From an uncultured Clostridia bacterium (lineage in GTDB: Bacteria; Bacillota; Clostridia; Oscillospirales; Acutalibacteraceae), in NCBI GenBank assembly GCA_947589415.1, contig CANQBP010000017.1, positions 1-44,974 on the forward strand: 44,974 bases of DNA, read 5' to 3'. A model generated the notes under the pieces. It saw nothing but the letters and a program-made list of their open reading frames with translations, ran no database searches and had not been told where the DNA came from. Both the position numbers and the translations under genes were made by a program. Shown here piece after piece: positions 27,357 through 36,098 of this stretch. The first letter of the stretch is position 1. Each line of letters starts with the position of its first letter.

Positions 27357-27609
27357 TAGCTGATGCATATTTTTTAATATCACAAAAGACAAGATAAAAC
27401 AAAATCTTGATTTTATCGACAAAAAGGGATATAATTCTTTCTATACATTCAAATTCCTCGAATTACATTTTATACATAATATCACAAAATTATGTTTTAC
27501 GAATATTTTATATATATAGCGGAAAAATAAAAACTGCATATCCTACCGTACATATAGGATAAACCCACAATAGCAGCTATACCGAAAAAAACAAAACGGA
27601 GGTTTGGAA
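27357..27609. other. AT-rich divergent control region between nadB and the NADAR gene
   Basis: No gene is seen. The only marked structure is a perfect 7-bp inverted repeat at 27539-27545 and 27555-27561, 48 bp upstream of the NADAR start, possibly a leader hairpin or operator. Confidence 0.4.
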
Positions 27610-28191
27610 ATGGATTATATTAACGACACGATTGAACAGAAATATTCTGTTCAGCTATTAAAAGAAATTTACAACAAAAATAATAAAATCGGGTTTGTGC
27701 TGTTCTGGCAGCCCGAATACAATAATAAAGGCAGACTGTCAAACGGCTGCCTTTCACAATGGCATATGTGCAGCTTTGTTGTTGACGGAATTACATACAA
27801 CTGTATGGAACAATTTATGATGGCAGCAAAGGCAAAACTTTTCGGTGATGATGAGATATTAAAAGAAATCATGCAGTCAGCGGAGCCGAAAGAAATAAAA
27901 GCTCTGGGCAGGAAAATTCATAATTTCAACAGTACACTGTGGGACAGACAGAAATATACCATTGTATACTGCGGAAACCTCGCAAAATTTTCCCAAAATA
28001 AAGAGTTAGGGAAATATCTCCTTTCAACCGGGGGCAAAATACTTGCGGAGGCAAGTCCCTTTGATAGTATATGGGGAATAAAAATGGGTGCAAAAACAAA
28101 AGGTGCTGATAATCCCGAAAATTGGCAGGGAAGTAATTTGCTCGGATGTGCGCTTATGCAGGTTAGAGATGATCTTAAAAATAAGGAATGA
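27610..28191 (+). CDS. NADAR-family protein (YbiA/DUF1768-like)
   Basis: 193 residues. Motifs of the NADAR superfamily are clear: the FWQPEYNNKGRLSNGC-type start (usually F-W/LSNFY), FVVDGITYNCMEQFMMAAKA, FGDDEI, KALGRKI, LWDRQKYTIVYCGNLAKFSQN, LLSTGGKILAEASPFDSIWGIKM and NLLGCALMQVRDDL near the end. NADAR enzymes act on ribose-linked metabolites: YbiA-type members cleave N-glycosidic bonds of riboflavin intermediates, and others remove ADP-ribose from guanine. The substrate here is unknown. ATG 27610 with GGAGG seven bases upstream is preferred over a TTG two codons earlier. It is divergent from nadB, which hints at an NAD link. Confidence 0.9.
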   Translation: MDYINDTIEQKYSVQLLKEIYNKNNKIGFVLFWQPEYNNKGRLSNGCLSQWHMCSFVVDGITYNCMEQFMMAAKAKLFGDDEILKEIMQSAEPKEIKALGRKIHNFNSTLWDRQKYTIVYCGNLAKFSQNKELGKYLLSTGGKILAEASPFDSIWGIKMGAKTKGADNPENWQGSNLLGCALMQVRDDLKNKE

Positions 28192-28397
28192 ACACCTCAT
28201 CTAAGACCGCCAATAAATTGTTTGATTGCCCGATAACAAAACACTAAGATACTTTTTGAACACAAAATAAGTTTATATGTATTTATCCCGAAAATGAAAT
28301 TATCTCTGCCATGGATTAGCAAACCCGACAAACAATTTTTATATCAAAAAATCTTATTTTCTAACACGTTGACCACACTTTTACGGGGAGGGGCGTT

Positions 28398-30011
28398 ATG
28401 AGTAAATTAAAGAAAAAACATACGGAGGGCGATGGTATCCGTCTTTTGAAGCACTGGAAAAAGGGACTTTTTTCCGTAATTTTCAGTCGTCTTGGGATTG
28501 TCCTTATCTTATTGTTTATACAAGTATCGCTGATCTTTTTGGTTTGGCTTTATTTTGATGAGCTAATGGCTACTCTATCCCTTAACGGTCGTGCCGTTTA
28601 TTATATAATATCCGTCACCTTTTTGATAATTGCCCTTTTGATACTATTCAACAGCTCTATGGATTCAACAGCTAAACTTTCGTGGATGCTCCTTATATCC
28701 GTAGTCCCGCTTTTCGGTACTATATTCTATATATGGACACAGGTCGAAATGGGACACAGAACAATAAAACGAAAGCTGAATATACTTGAAAAAAAGGGTA
28801 TGAAAAGCCTTAAACAAAATACGGAGGTCTATGAGGAACTGAAAAATACCTCGCCGGAATCCGGAGCTTTGAGTAAATATCTTTTCGATATAGGAAATCT
28901 GCCGGTATATACAAACACGGAAATAAAATATTTTCCGATCGGAGAGGACAACTTTCCGTATATGTGCGCAGAATTGGAAAAGGCGGAAAAATTCATATTT
29001 ATTGAATTTTTCATAATTGAGGAAGGTTATATGTGGGGCACAATACTTGAAATTCTTGCCCAAAAAGTAAAACAGGGCGTTGACGTGCGTGTAATGTATG
29101 ACGGAACCTGCGAATTTACTACCCTCCCGTACTATTATCCGAAAAGACTTGAAGCTCTCGGAATTAAATGTCAAATGTGGGAACCCATAAAACCCGTTCT
29201 TACCTCGGCATATAATTACAGGGATCATAGAAAAATACTTGTAGTTGACGGTAAAACCGCATTTTGCGGCGGCGTAAATCTTGCAGACGAGTATATAAAC
29301 CATATCGAAAGATTTGGAGTATGGAAAGATACGTCTATAATGCTCAAGGGAAGTGCCGTTGACAGCTATACGCTGATGTTCTTACAAATGTGGAATGTAA
29401 AGGCAAACAGTGACAGCGACTTCACAAAATTTCTAAATCTTTATGATAAAAATATAGAACCGGACGGTTTTATAATACCATATTGTGATTCCCCGCTTTC
29501 CGATCATAAAATTGCGGAACGTGTATATATGGATATACTGTACACGTCCAAAAAATATGTGTATATTATGACTCCTTATCTTGTGCTTGACGATGAACTT
29601 ACAGTTGCATTGTGCTATGCCGCGCAGCGCGGAGTCGATGTCAGACTTATACTTCCGGGAATACCCGACAAAAAAACTATATGGGCATTATCAAAGACAC
29701 ACTACAAACGTCTTTTAAAGAACGGTGTTAAAGTATATGAATATACTCCCGGTTTTATCCATGCCAAAAATTTTCTCAGTGATGACGAAAAAGCGGTCGT
29801 AGGCTCGATAAATCTCGATTACAGAAGTCTGTATCATCATTTTGAATGTGCTTCCTATATGCATGGCACTAAATGTATCGACGATATCAAAAAGGATTTT
29901 AAGGATACATTTGAACAATGCAGTGAGGTTACGTTTGAAACAATAAAGAAAGAAAAGGTTTCCATAAAAATAACAGGAGCTGTATTGAAACTTATAGCAC
30001 CTCTTCTTTAA
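28398..30011 (+). CDS. cls: Cardiolipin synthase (phospholipase D family)
   Basis: 537 residues. Two N-terminal membrane helices (about 33-53 and 66-83), a third hydrophobic segment (about 93-112), then two phospholipase D domains with HxK(x4)D motifs: HRKILVVDG, followed by the GGVNLADEY loop, and HAKNFLSDD followed by GSINLDYRS. This is the bacterial ClsA-type layout, making cardiolipin from two phosphatidylglycerols at the membrane. The ATG follows a strong GGGGAGGGGC site. It is a single gene on the plus strand ahead of a bidirectional hairpin. Confidence 0.95.
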   Translation: MSKLKKKHTEGDGIRLLKHWKKGLFSVIFSRLGIVLILLFIQVSLIFLVWLYFDELMATLSLNGRAVYYIISVTFLIIALLILFNSSMDSTAKLSWMLLISVVPLFGTIFYIWTQVEMGHRTIKRKLNILEKKGMKSLKQNTEVYEELKNTSPESGALSKYLFDIGNLPVYTNTEIKYFPIGEDNFPYMCAELEKAEKFIFIEFFIIEEGYMWGTILEILAQKVKQGVDVRVMYDGTCEFTTLPYYYPKRLEALGIKCQMWEPIKPVLTSAYNYRDHRKILVVDGKTAFCGGVNLADEYINHIERFGVWKDTSIMLKGSAVDSYTLMFLQMWNVKANSDSDFTKFLNLYDKNIEPDGFIIPYCDSPLSDHKIAERVYMDILYTSKKYVYIMTPYLVLDDELTVALCYAAQRGVDVRLILPGIPDKKTIWALSKTHYKRLLKNGVKVYEYTPGFIHAKNFLSDDEKAVVGSINLDYRSLYHHFECASYMHGTKCIDDIKKDFKDTFEQCSEVTFETIKKEKVSIKITGAVLKLIAPLL

Positions 30012-30070
30012 TAAACCATTAGCCTGCAAGGGCATACAAACGAACGGATATGTTTATCCTGCAAAATAAA

Positions 30071-30109
30071 AGCGTGCGGTAATTTGAGTCTTTAAAATTA
30101 CTGCACGCT
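30071..30109 (+). terminator. Bidirectional terminator between cls and the GH13 gene
   Basis: 15-bp arms with one wobble (30071-30085 with 30095-30109). The T-rich tract is better on the minus side (TTTTATTTTG), so it may serve the GH13 gene as well as cls. Confidence 0.7.
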
Positions 30110-30213
30110 TAATTACTATCCTATTTCATAATAAAACCGATTGTGATTATCACGTCACATTATATACAGCCGTACTGCCGCCGTGATTTTAAAAATCGTA
30201 CCGCTAACAGACA

Positions 30214-31869
30214 TCAGTCGATTTTTTCAAACCTCGGCACCTGCTTACCGTCCGCATCAACATATTGATAGAACATAGAAACAGGTCTTGCCCATATTTT
30301 TCCCTCGCCGCCGATTTCTTTATATATTACAAGCTCTTCGGAGGTTTCGCTGTTTCTTGCAATACAGATAAGCTCATATTCTCCTCCTTTAAAATGACGG
30401 TATTTTCCGGGTACTCCGACTTCGGGGAGAGGCTTGACAGAATCCGATGCGCTATTCTCGGACATTTCCTCATTCACACACTGTCCTGCCGGCTCACCAT
30501 TTGTGATATTATCGGGATATTCCGGAACGCTGCCGTCGGTCAAAACGAGAACCCTTGTGCCGTGTGCCGGTATTTGTATGCTTACATGACCGCCGTTTAC
30601 GTCATAAGCCGTTTTTCCGTCATACACGTCATATAACTTTGCACCGCCGTCTGTATTAAAATCAATGTTGAAATCACTATCCGAAAGATTTACGGCAATA
30701 TATACGGTTTCATCTTCAAACTTACGCTTAAAAACAAGCTGTTCGTTCCTTATAACCGTGTTTTCAAAACTTCCGTATTTAAGTGCCTTATACTTTCTTC
30801 TAATTGCTCCGAGTCTGCATACATGACGGTAGAGGTCGTTGTCCTCAATATCCCCGACATTGATACACGGACGGAGGGGGTAGTCATAATCAACATTATT
30901 CTTTTCCCCACGGATACCCCACTCACTTCCGTAATATACCGACGGTACGCCCGGCATAAAATACACCATAGTATAGCAGTTTTTCACATTATTAAATTCT
31001 TTGACGGTACTTGCAATACGGTTGACATCATGGTTATCAACAAAATTATATGTATAGATATTATGATATATTCCTCCGTTAGCAAACTGTCGATTAAGAG
31101 AATGTGCAATTTCAAAATAATTACGGTCATTATGAGAGGAATAAATTCCCTTGTAACACTCATAATTTGTACAGGAGTCAAGAAGATCCGGATTTGCAAG
31201 ACGTGCATAATCCCCGTGTATTATTTCTCCCATAAGCCAAAATTCAGGATTTTTCGATTTACAGAAATTCTTAAGATCTCTCAGAAAATCCTGATCCATG
31301 CAATATGCGACATCAAGACGCAGACCGTCAATCTTGAATTTCTCTATCCACATATTTACAGCTTCAAAAATATGATTTTTGACATCGGGATTTCTCAGGT
31401 TCAGTTTCACAAGGTCATAATTGCCCTCCCAGCCCTCATACCAGAAAGGATCACCCCACGGACTGTTTCCGCCGAAATTTATATTATGAAACCATGAACA
31501 ATACGGAGAATTTTGCTTTTTTTCCTGTATATCCTTAAATGCCCAAAAACCTCTTCCGACATGGTTAAAAACGCCGTCAAGAACAACTCTTATCCCGTTT
31601 TCATGCAGCTTTTCGCATATCTTAGCGAAACTCTCGTTATCCCCAAGACGGTTGTCTACATTATAGTAGTCGTTTGTATCATATCCGTGAGTAGTTGACA
31701 TGAACAGAGGGCCGAAATATATCGCATTGACATTCATTTCTTTAAGGTGAGGAATAAAATCAACTACCTTATCAAGACGATATTCCTTTTTTCCGTCATT
31801 CACTCTCGGCGCTCCCGCAAATCCGAGCGGATAGATATGATAAAACACTGATTCATTAACCCAATACAT
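30214..31869 (-). CDS. GH13 alpha-amylase-family glycosidase fused to a C-terminal DUF1653 domain
   Basis: 551 residues, no signal peptide, so cytoplasmic. The GH13 barrel (1 to about 390) has all family regions: DGVFNHVG, GLRLDVAYC with nucleophile D186, GEIIHGD with acid/base E215 and FVDNHDVNR with D281. Close to neopullulanase/maltodextrin-hydrolysing types, acting on imported maltodextrins; exact specificity is not readable. A beta-sandwich C-domain follows (about 395-450). After a linker, residues about 488-551 match DUF1653 (GKYRHFKGGEYELICIARN, SEELVIYKE, IWARPVSMF), usually a separate small protein. That fusion is unusual. ATG 31869 after GAAAGGAAAG. Confidence 0.9.
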   Translation of the reverse strand: MYWVNESVFYHIYPLGFAGAPRVNDGKKEYRLDKVVDFIPHLKEMNVNAIYFGPLFMSTTHGYDTNDYYNVDNRLGDNESFAKICEKLHENGIRVVLDGVFNHVGRGFWAFKDIQEKKQNSPYCSWFHNINFGGNSPWGDPFWYEGWEGNYDLVKLNLRNPDVKNHIFEAVNMWIEKFKIDGLRLDVAYCMDQDFLRDLKNFCKSKNPEFWLMGEIIHGDYARLANPDLLDSCTNYECYKGIYSSHNDRNYFEIAHSLNRQFANGGIYHNIYTYNFVDNHDVNRIASTVKEFNNVKNCYTMVYFMPGVPSVYYGSEWGIRGEKNNVDYDYPLRPCINVGDIEDNDLYRHVCRLGAIRRKYKALKYGSFENTVIRNEQLVFKRKFEDETVYIAVNLSDSDFNIDFNTDGGAKLYDVYDGKTAYDVNGGHVSIQIPAHGTRVLVLTDGSVPEYPDNITNGEPAGQCVNEEMSENSASDSVKPLPEVGVPGKYRHFKGGEYELICIARNSETSEELVIYKEIGGEGKIWARPVSMFYQYVDADGKQVPRFEKID

Positions 31870-31934
31870 AATATTCTTTCCTTTCTGTTTGAAAAAAGTA
31901 AAATAAATCTCTTACTGCCTGCAACAGCTCTATA

Positions 31935-31963
31935 ATTATAGCACACTTTTACATAAACCGCAA
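31935..31963 (-). promoter_or_regulatory. Promoter of the GH13 gene
   Basis: Minus strand TTGCGG (31958-31963), 17-bp spacer, TATAAT (31935-31940). No obvious CcpA-type cre site was seen beside it. Confidence 0.65.
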
Positions 31964-31996
31964 GTATAATTTTAATTTTTTGTTTAAAAATAACAA

Positions 31997-32040
31997 AGAG
32001 GTTATCGGTTATTTCTCAATTGAATAACCGAATAACCTCT
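31997..32040 (-). terminator. Terminator of the oadG-oadB pair
   Basis: Long stem (31997-32013 with 32023-32040, one bulged base) just past the oadB stop. T-rich tracts flank both sides, so it can act in both directions. Confidence 0.8.
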
Positions 32041-32077
32041 TTTGATTTTATAAACACATTATTTATATACTTTATAT

Positions 32078-33322
32078 TCACACTTTCAGTACACTAAGGA
32101 GTACACCGGCTGCCACTGCCGAACCTATAACTCCGGCAACGTTCGGCCCCATAGCGTGCATAAGCAGGAAGTTTCCGGGGTTTTCTTCCTGTCCCACTTT
32201 TTGAGAAATACGTGCAGCCATAGGTACTGCCGATACACCCGCCGAGCCGATAAGCGGATTTACCTTTCCGCCTGTTGCCTTGTACATAATTTTTCCGAAA
32301 AGCACTCCGCAGGCTGTTGCAAGGCAGAACGCAAACAAACCGAGGGCTATTATTCCGAGTGTCTGCAAAGAGAGGAATACCTTGCCTGATGCGGTAGCGC
32401 CGACCGTTACACCGAGGAATATTGTTATTATATTCATAAGCTCGTTTTGAGCTGTTTTTGAAATTCTTTCAACAACACCGCTTTCCCTAAAGAGGTTTCC
32501 GAGCATAAGCATACCTACAAGCGGAGCAGCATCGGGCAGAAGTATTGCCACTATAACAACAACTATGATCGGGAAAAGAATTCTTTCGAGTTTTGAAACG
32601 GGTCTGAGCTGTCCCATAACCACGGAACGTTCTTTCTTAGTTGTAAGCAGTTTCATTATAGGCGGCTGAATTATCGGCACAAGCGCCATATATGAATATG
32701 CCGCAACCGCAATCGGGCCGAGAAGCTGCGGAGCAAGTGCAGTAGTAACGTAAATCGCTGTCGGACCGTCAGCACCGCCGATAATTGCAATAGAGCCTGC
32801 CTCTTGGGGTGTAAAAATTCCGAGTGCGCTTGCAATTATAAAGGTGAGGAAAATACCTATTTGAGCCGCAGCACCGAGTATAAAGCTCTTCGGGTTTGCT
32901 ATAAGCGGGCCAAAATCCGTCATACAGCCTATACCGAGGAATATAAGCGGAGGATATATACCGAGTTTTACACCTTGATACAGGTAGTAGAACAATCCGC
33001 CGTTTTCCGTATAGTTATAATAAGTCTGTCCGTTTAATATCGTGGTCGTATATGATGCCGGATCTACACCCTTATCAATCAATTGTGCTTCCGTCAACAT
33101 CTGCGTTTCGGGCATACCCATTATATCGGGATACAAATTTACAAGACACATACCGAATGCAATAGGCAAAAGCAAAAGCGGTTCAAACTGTTTTTTTATT
33201 GCCAAATACATAAGTACAAACGATACGAGTACCATGACATAGTTTTCCCATGACAGCCTGCTAAGTCCCGATTCATTTATAAGGGTACATATTATCTGCC
33301 ATAGCTGCTGCAATATTTCCAT
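32078..33322 (-). CDS. oadB: Sodium ion-translocating decarboxylase, beta subunit (OadB family)
   Basis: 414 residues, very hydrophobic, with about nine membrane helices. The Na+-binding signatures are present: [17 protein letters not shown], then [15 protein letters not shown] (the conserved aspartate of the channel), and [14 protein letters not shown] followed by [19 protein letters not shown] near the end. Beta subunits couple decarboxylation of oxaloacetate, methylmalonyl-CoA or glutaconyl-CoA to Na+ export; the carboxyltransferase and biotin-carrier subunits that would define the substrate are not in the window. ATG 33322 with GGAAG upstream. Co-transcribed with oadG. Confidence 0.93.
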   Translation of the reverse strand: MEILQQLWQIICTLINESGLSRLSWENYVMVLVSFVLMYLAIKKQFEPLLLLPIAFGMCLVNLYPDIMGMPETQMLTEAQLIDKGVDPASYTTTILNGQTYYNYTENGGLFYYLYQGVKLGIYPPLIFLGIGCMTDFGPLIANPKSFILGAAAQIGIFLTFIIASALGIFTPQEAGSIAIIGGADGPTAIYVTTALAPQLLGPIAVAAYSYMALVPIIQPPIMKLLTTKKERSVVMGQLRPVSKLERILFPIIVVVIVAILLPDAAPLVGMLMLGNLFRESGVVERISKTAQNELMNIITIFLGVTVGATASGKVFLSLQTLGIIALGLFAFCLATACGVLFGKIMYKATGGKVNPLIGSAGVSAVPMAARISQKVGQEENPGNFLLMHAMGPNVAGVIGSAVAAGVLLSVLKV

Positions 33323-33354
33323 TTCTTAACTTCCTTTCGGTAAATTATCGGTTT

Positions 33355-33732
33355 TCAAAAAGGTCGGGTGTTATCAATAATACCTGCCCTTGACCATGCC
33401 GAACGTGTATTACGTGATTTTTTCACCTTTTTGATTTTGTGCGGTTTTTCGCCGTAAACAGCATCAACAGCCGCAGCAATAACTGCTATGATCTCATCGG
33501 GTATTCCCCCGTCATCATCACCCTTATCTTCATAGGTTTCGACCGTAACAGCCTCTTTCGGGATTTTTCGGGCGGTTTCTTCCGCCTTTGTTTTCTTTTT
33601 CTTTCCTTTGTTTTGGATAGCTGTTATAATTTTGCCGTATAGTGTTACTATAATTATAAGCAAAATCAAAACGACAAAAACAACGACAAATCCCGCAAGT
33701 AGCAAAATGAATGCTTGCGTCATATTATCCAT
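33355..33732 (-). CDS. Sodium pump decarboxylase, gamma subunit (OadG family)
   Basis: 125 residues. One N-terminal membrane helix (about 8-32, FILLLAGFVVVFVVLILLII), then a lysine-rich stretch and a C-terminal tail with DEIIAVIAAAVDAVYG, the conserved helix of OadG-family proteins. The basic end (KSRNTRSAWSRAGIIDNTRPF) is typical. The gamma subunit holds the membrane beta subunit and the soluble subunits together. ATG 33732 with AGGAAAA upstream; an in-frame extension of 54 codons upstream is not plausible because it passes through the promoter. It precedes oadB by 32 nt. Confidence 0.88.
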   Translation of the reverse strand: MDNMTQAFILLLAGFVVVFVVLILLIIIVTLYGKIITAIQNKGKKKKTKAEETARKIPKEAVTVETYEDKGDDDGGIPDEIIAVIAAAVDAVYGEKPHKIKKVKKSRNTRSAWSRAGIIDNTRPF

Positions 33733-33792
33733 ACTATTTTCCTGCCTTTCCTTCCATCGGTAAATTCCGTTAATTGAAATTATACATACAAT

Positions 33793-33821
33793 ATTATAAC
33801 TTAATTTTTTATATTTTTCAA
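33793..33821 (-). promoter_or_regulatory. Promoter of oadG-oadB
   Basis: Minus strand TTGAAA (33816-33821), 17-bp spacer, TATAAT (33793-33798), 60 bp upstream of the gamma-subunit start. Confidence 0.8.
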
Positions 33822-34214
33822 TCTGTAAACGGCAATTTTTTCTAAAAAACACGAAACCCCCGAATTTCAAAATAAAAATTATATAAAAAATCAAATTTCC
33901 GCAGTACCAAAAAACAACCGACAGTTAAATTTACATGGAAATCAATTTTGAAAAAAGAAAAAAATGATAAATAAAACTATGAAAAATAATGAAAAAACAG
34001 AATACTTTGATAAATTCGTTAAATATATTGCTTAAAATATTATTGTATGTTATAATAAAACACGAAATGAATTTGACGTGAGTGATTTTAAATTCTCAAA
34101 GAAATACGTCACCGACGTCATAAAAAATCATACGCAAAAGACATATTTCGTAATTATAAATATTTTGACCCGTGTCAATAAATTTAATGATTTCATACTG
34201 TTGACATGATATAC
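33822..34214. other. AT-rich divergent region between oadG and leuB
   Basis: No gene with a ribosome binding site on either strand. The part around 34074-34130 has several short TGACGT/ACGTCA repeats, but their order does not give a nested fold. I see no T-box and no leucine leader peptide. Confidence 0.4.
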
Positions 34215-34249
34215 TTGACTAATCGGTAAAATAGAATTATAATTTACCG
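34215..34249 (+). promoter_or_regulatory. leuB promoter overlapped by an operator-like dyad
   Basis: TTGACT (34215-34220), 17-bp spacer, TATAAT (34238-34243). A perfect 7-bp inverted repeat (CGGTAAA at 34224-34230, TTTACCG at 34243-34249) covers the spacer and the end of the -10, a good position for a repressor. Confidence 0.75.
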
Positions 34250-34280
34250 GAAAAAGAATTTACAGGAGGAGAATATTTTA

Positions 34281-35354
34281 ATGAAAAATTATAACATCAC
34301 TTTGCTTAAGGGTGACGGTATCGGCCCGGAGATAATAAACGAAGCTGTGAAGGTACTTAATGTAACGGCAGAAAAATACGGATTTGAGGTGAAATACGAA
34401 GAGGCTCTTCTCGGCGGATGTGCTATTGACGCAACTGGCGTACCTCTTCCGCAGGAAACTATTGATAAATGCAAGGCGAGCGACAGTGTACTTCTTGGTG
34501 CAGTCGGAGGTCCGAAGTGGGATACCCAGCCGGGTAATAACCGTCCCGAAGCAGGTCTGTTAGGTATAAGGGGCGCTCTCGGACTTTTCGCTAACCTTCG
34601 TCCCGCAGTTATTTTTGAACCTCTGAAAAATGCCTCACCCCTTAGAGAAGATATAATCGGCGAGGCTATGGATATCATGATTGTCCGTGAACTTACCGGC
34701 GGAATTTATTTCGGCAAAAGAGGTAATTTTGAAGAGGACGGTATTCCGGCAGCGTATGATACCGAAAAATATAATGTCAACGAAATCCAAAGAATAGGAA
34801 GAGTAGCCTTTGATATGGCTATGAAAAGGAATAAAAAGCTCACAAGCGTAGATAAAGCTAACGTTCTTGATTCGTCACGTCTTTGGAGAAAAACAATGAT
34901 AGAACTTTCAAAGGAATATCCCGAAGTGGAGTTAAATCATCTCTATGTTGACAACTGCGCTATGCAGCTTGTAAGAAACCCGAAACAGTTCGATGTTATC
35001 GTAACCTCAAATATTTTCGGTGATATTCTTTCCGATGAGGCTTCTATGATAAGCGGCTCAATCGGTATGCTTGCTTCTGCAAGCCTTAACAGCACAAAAC
35101 TCGGTATGTATGAACCTATTCACGGAAGTGCCCCCGACATTGCAGGTCAGGGTATTGCAAATCCGCTTGCAACAATTCTTTCCGTCGCTATGATGCTGCG
35201 GTACTCTCTTGATGAATCCGCTGCCGCCGATGCTATTGAAAATGCTGTTGCAGAAGTACTTAAAACCACAAGAACACCGGATATATACACCGAGGGAATG
35301 AGGAAAGTTTCCACGTCCGAAATGGGCGATGCAGTTTGCTCATTTATTAAATGA
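34281..35354 (+). CDS. leuB: 3-isopropylmalate dehydrogenase
   Basis: 357 residues. LeuB oxidises and decarboxylates 3-isopropylmalate with NAD+ in leucine synthesis. Motifs: [11 protein letters not shown] at the N-terminus, [44 protein letters not shown], then [14 protein letters not shown] and [19 protein letters not shown]. Length is normal. ATG 34281 with ACAGGAGGAG upstream. leuA, leuC and leuD are not in the window, so leuB stands alone, or the other genes lie elsewhere. Confidence 0.97.
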   Translation: MKNYNITLLKGDGIGPEIINEAVKVLNVTAEKYGFEVKYEEALLGGCAIDATGVPLPQETIDKCKASDSVLLGAVGGPKWDTQPGNNRPEAGLLGIRGALGLFANLRPAVIFEPLKNASPLREDIIGEAMDIMIVRELTGGIYFGKRGNFEEDGIPAAYDTEKYNVNEIQRIGRVAFDMAMKRNKKLTSVDKANVLDSSRLWRKTMIELSKEYPEVELNHLYVDNCAMQLVRNPKQFDVIVTSNIFGDILSDEASMISGSIGMLASASLNSTKLGMYEPIHGSAPDIAGQGIANPLATILSVAMMLRYSLDESAAADAIENAVAEVLKTTRTPDIYTEGMRKVSTSEMGDAVCSFIK

Positions 35355-35367
35355 TTATAAAAATTTC

Positions 35368-35403
35368 TTGCCGCACGGAAGTTTGCAAAAGCTCCGTGCG
35401 GCA
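35368..35403 (+). terminator. Terminator of leuB (first copy of a repeated hairpin)
   Basis: A 10-bp GC-rich stem (GCCGCACGGA with its complement) lies just after the leuB stop. The 36-nt block is repeated identically at 36017-36052. The T tract here is weak. Confidence 0.7.
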
Positions 35404-35457
35404 GATTTATCTTCGGGTAGTTTAATTATTATCATCTTAATAATATCATAAACAATA

Positions 35458-35486
35458 TTGAAGTCACCCGAAAACAGTGCTATAAT
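35458..35486 (+). promoter_or_regulatory. Promoter of the 86-residue orphan gene
   Basis: TTGAAG (35458-35463), 17-bp spacer, TATAAT (35481-35486). An ACCCGAA half in the spacer (35466-35472) pairs with TTCGGGT at 35412-35418. Confidence 0.75.
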
Positions 35487-35547
35487 ATGGAGTAGGTCAT
35501 AGAATTATTACATAGAATAATATATAATAAGAGGGAGGAAGAATATA

Positions 35548-35808
35548 ATGTCAAGCAAAAAAATAATTAAGCGTATGGAAGTTGACTCCGGATTTTCCTT
35601 TGACAAGATGATAGCTATAAGCCCTTACGCAGAAAGAAAAATCATAGAAAATAAGACAAAGAAACGGCTTATTTTTCCTCAAATTAAAGATTTCAGAAAA
35701 GCAGGCAGGGGCAATCCTTTGATTGCAAGACACGCAATTAAAACTATGGAGGAAGTAGACAAGGAGTTATTCGGCTTGAGGTGGAAATGGGGAAAAACAT
35801 GGAAATAA
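35548..35808 (+). CDS. Small basic protein of unknown function
   Basis: 86 residues, lysine- and arginine-rich, no signal peptide or membrane helix. I do not recognise a family. The gene looks real because it has a sound promoter, a GGGAGG ribosome binding site and a compact length. The C-terminal half (RKAGRGNPLIARHAIKTMEE) is basic, and the end is rich in tryptophan and lysine (RWKWGKTWK), which could suit nucleic acid or membrane contact, but that is only a guess. It lies between two identical hairpins, with a degraded membrane-peptide frame downstream. Confidence 0.6.
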   Translation: MSSKKIIKRMEVDSGFSFDKMIAISPYAERKIIENKTKKRLIFPQIKDFRKAGRGNPLIARHAIKTMEEVDKELFGLRWKWGKTWK

Positions 35809-35920
35809 ATAGTAAAAGTTGCGTTTCTGATTGTTTTACCCCAAAACAGTAAACATTTATCAAAAATATCTTACTTATATATTTCCATTGATAACTGCAA
35901 TATAAACTTTTTTATTAAAA

Positions 35921-36010
35921 ACAATTATCAAAGACCTTATAACAATTTGGTCGTTTATTGTAGGCATTATAGGTATTTTGGTTGGTGTAGCCGGAATACT
36001 TCTAAAATGA
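35921..36010 (+). pseudogene. Remnant reading frame for a short membrane peptide
   Basis: A 29-codon stretch without ATG, GTG or TTG at its front encodes a strongly hydrophobic segment (IWSFIVGIIGILVGVAGILL) ending in K and TGA. This composition is like small holin-like or type I toxin peptides. An in-frame stop lies just upstream and there is no ribosome binding site, so it appears to be a decayed or truncated gene. Confidence 0.3.
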
Positions 36011-36016
36011 AATTTA

Positions 36017-36058
36017 TTGCCGCACGGAAGTTTGCAAAAGCTCCGTGCGGCAATTTTT
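36017..36058 (+). terminator. Second copy of the leuB-type hairpin terminator
   Basis: Same 36-nt hairpin as 35368-35403, here followed on the plus strand by a run of five Ts. It may also end the ABC transporter operon coming from the other side. Confidence 0.75.
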
Positions 36059-36098
36059 AGTGCAATTATATTATGCTAAAGTTGGCAAACAGGCATTT

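Noticed and set aside
34074-34135. TGACGT/ACGTCA and TGATTTT/AAAATCA repeats upstream of leuB, possible riboswitch or T-box
   Set aside because: The arms are in an order that does not nest, the region lies upstream of the best promoter, and no T-box core is visible.
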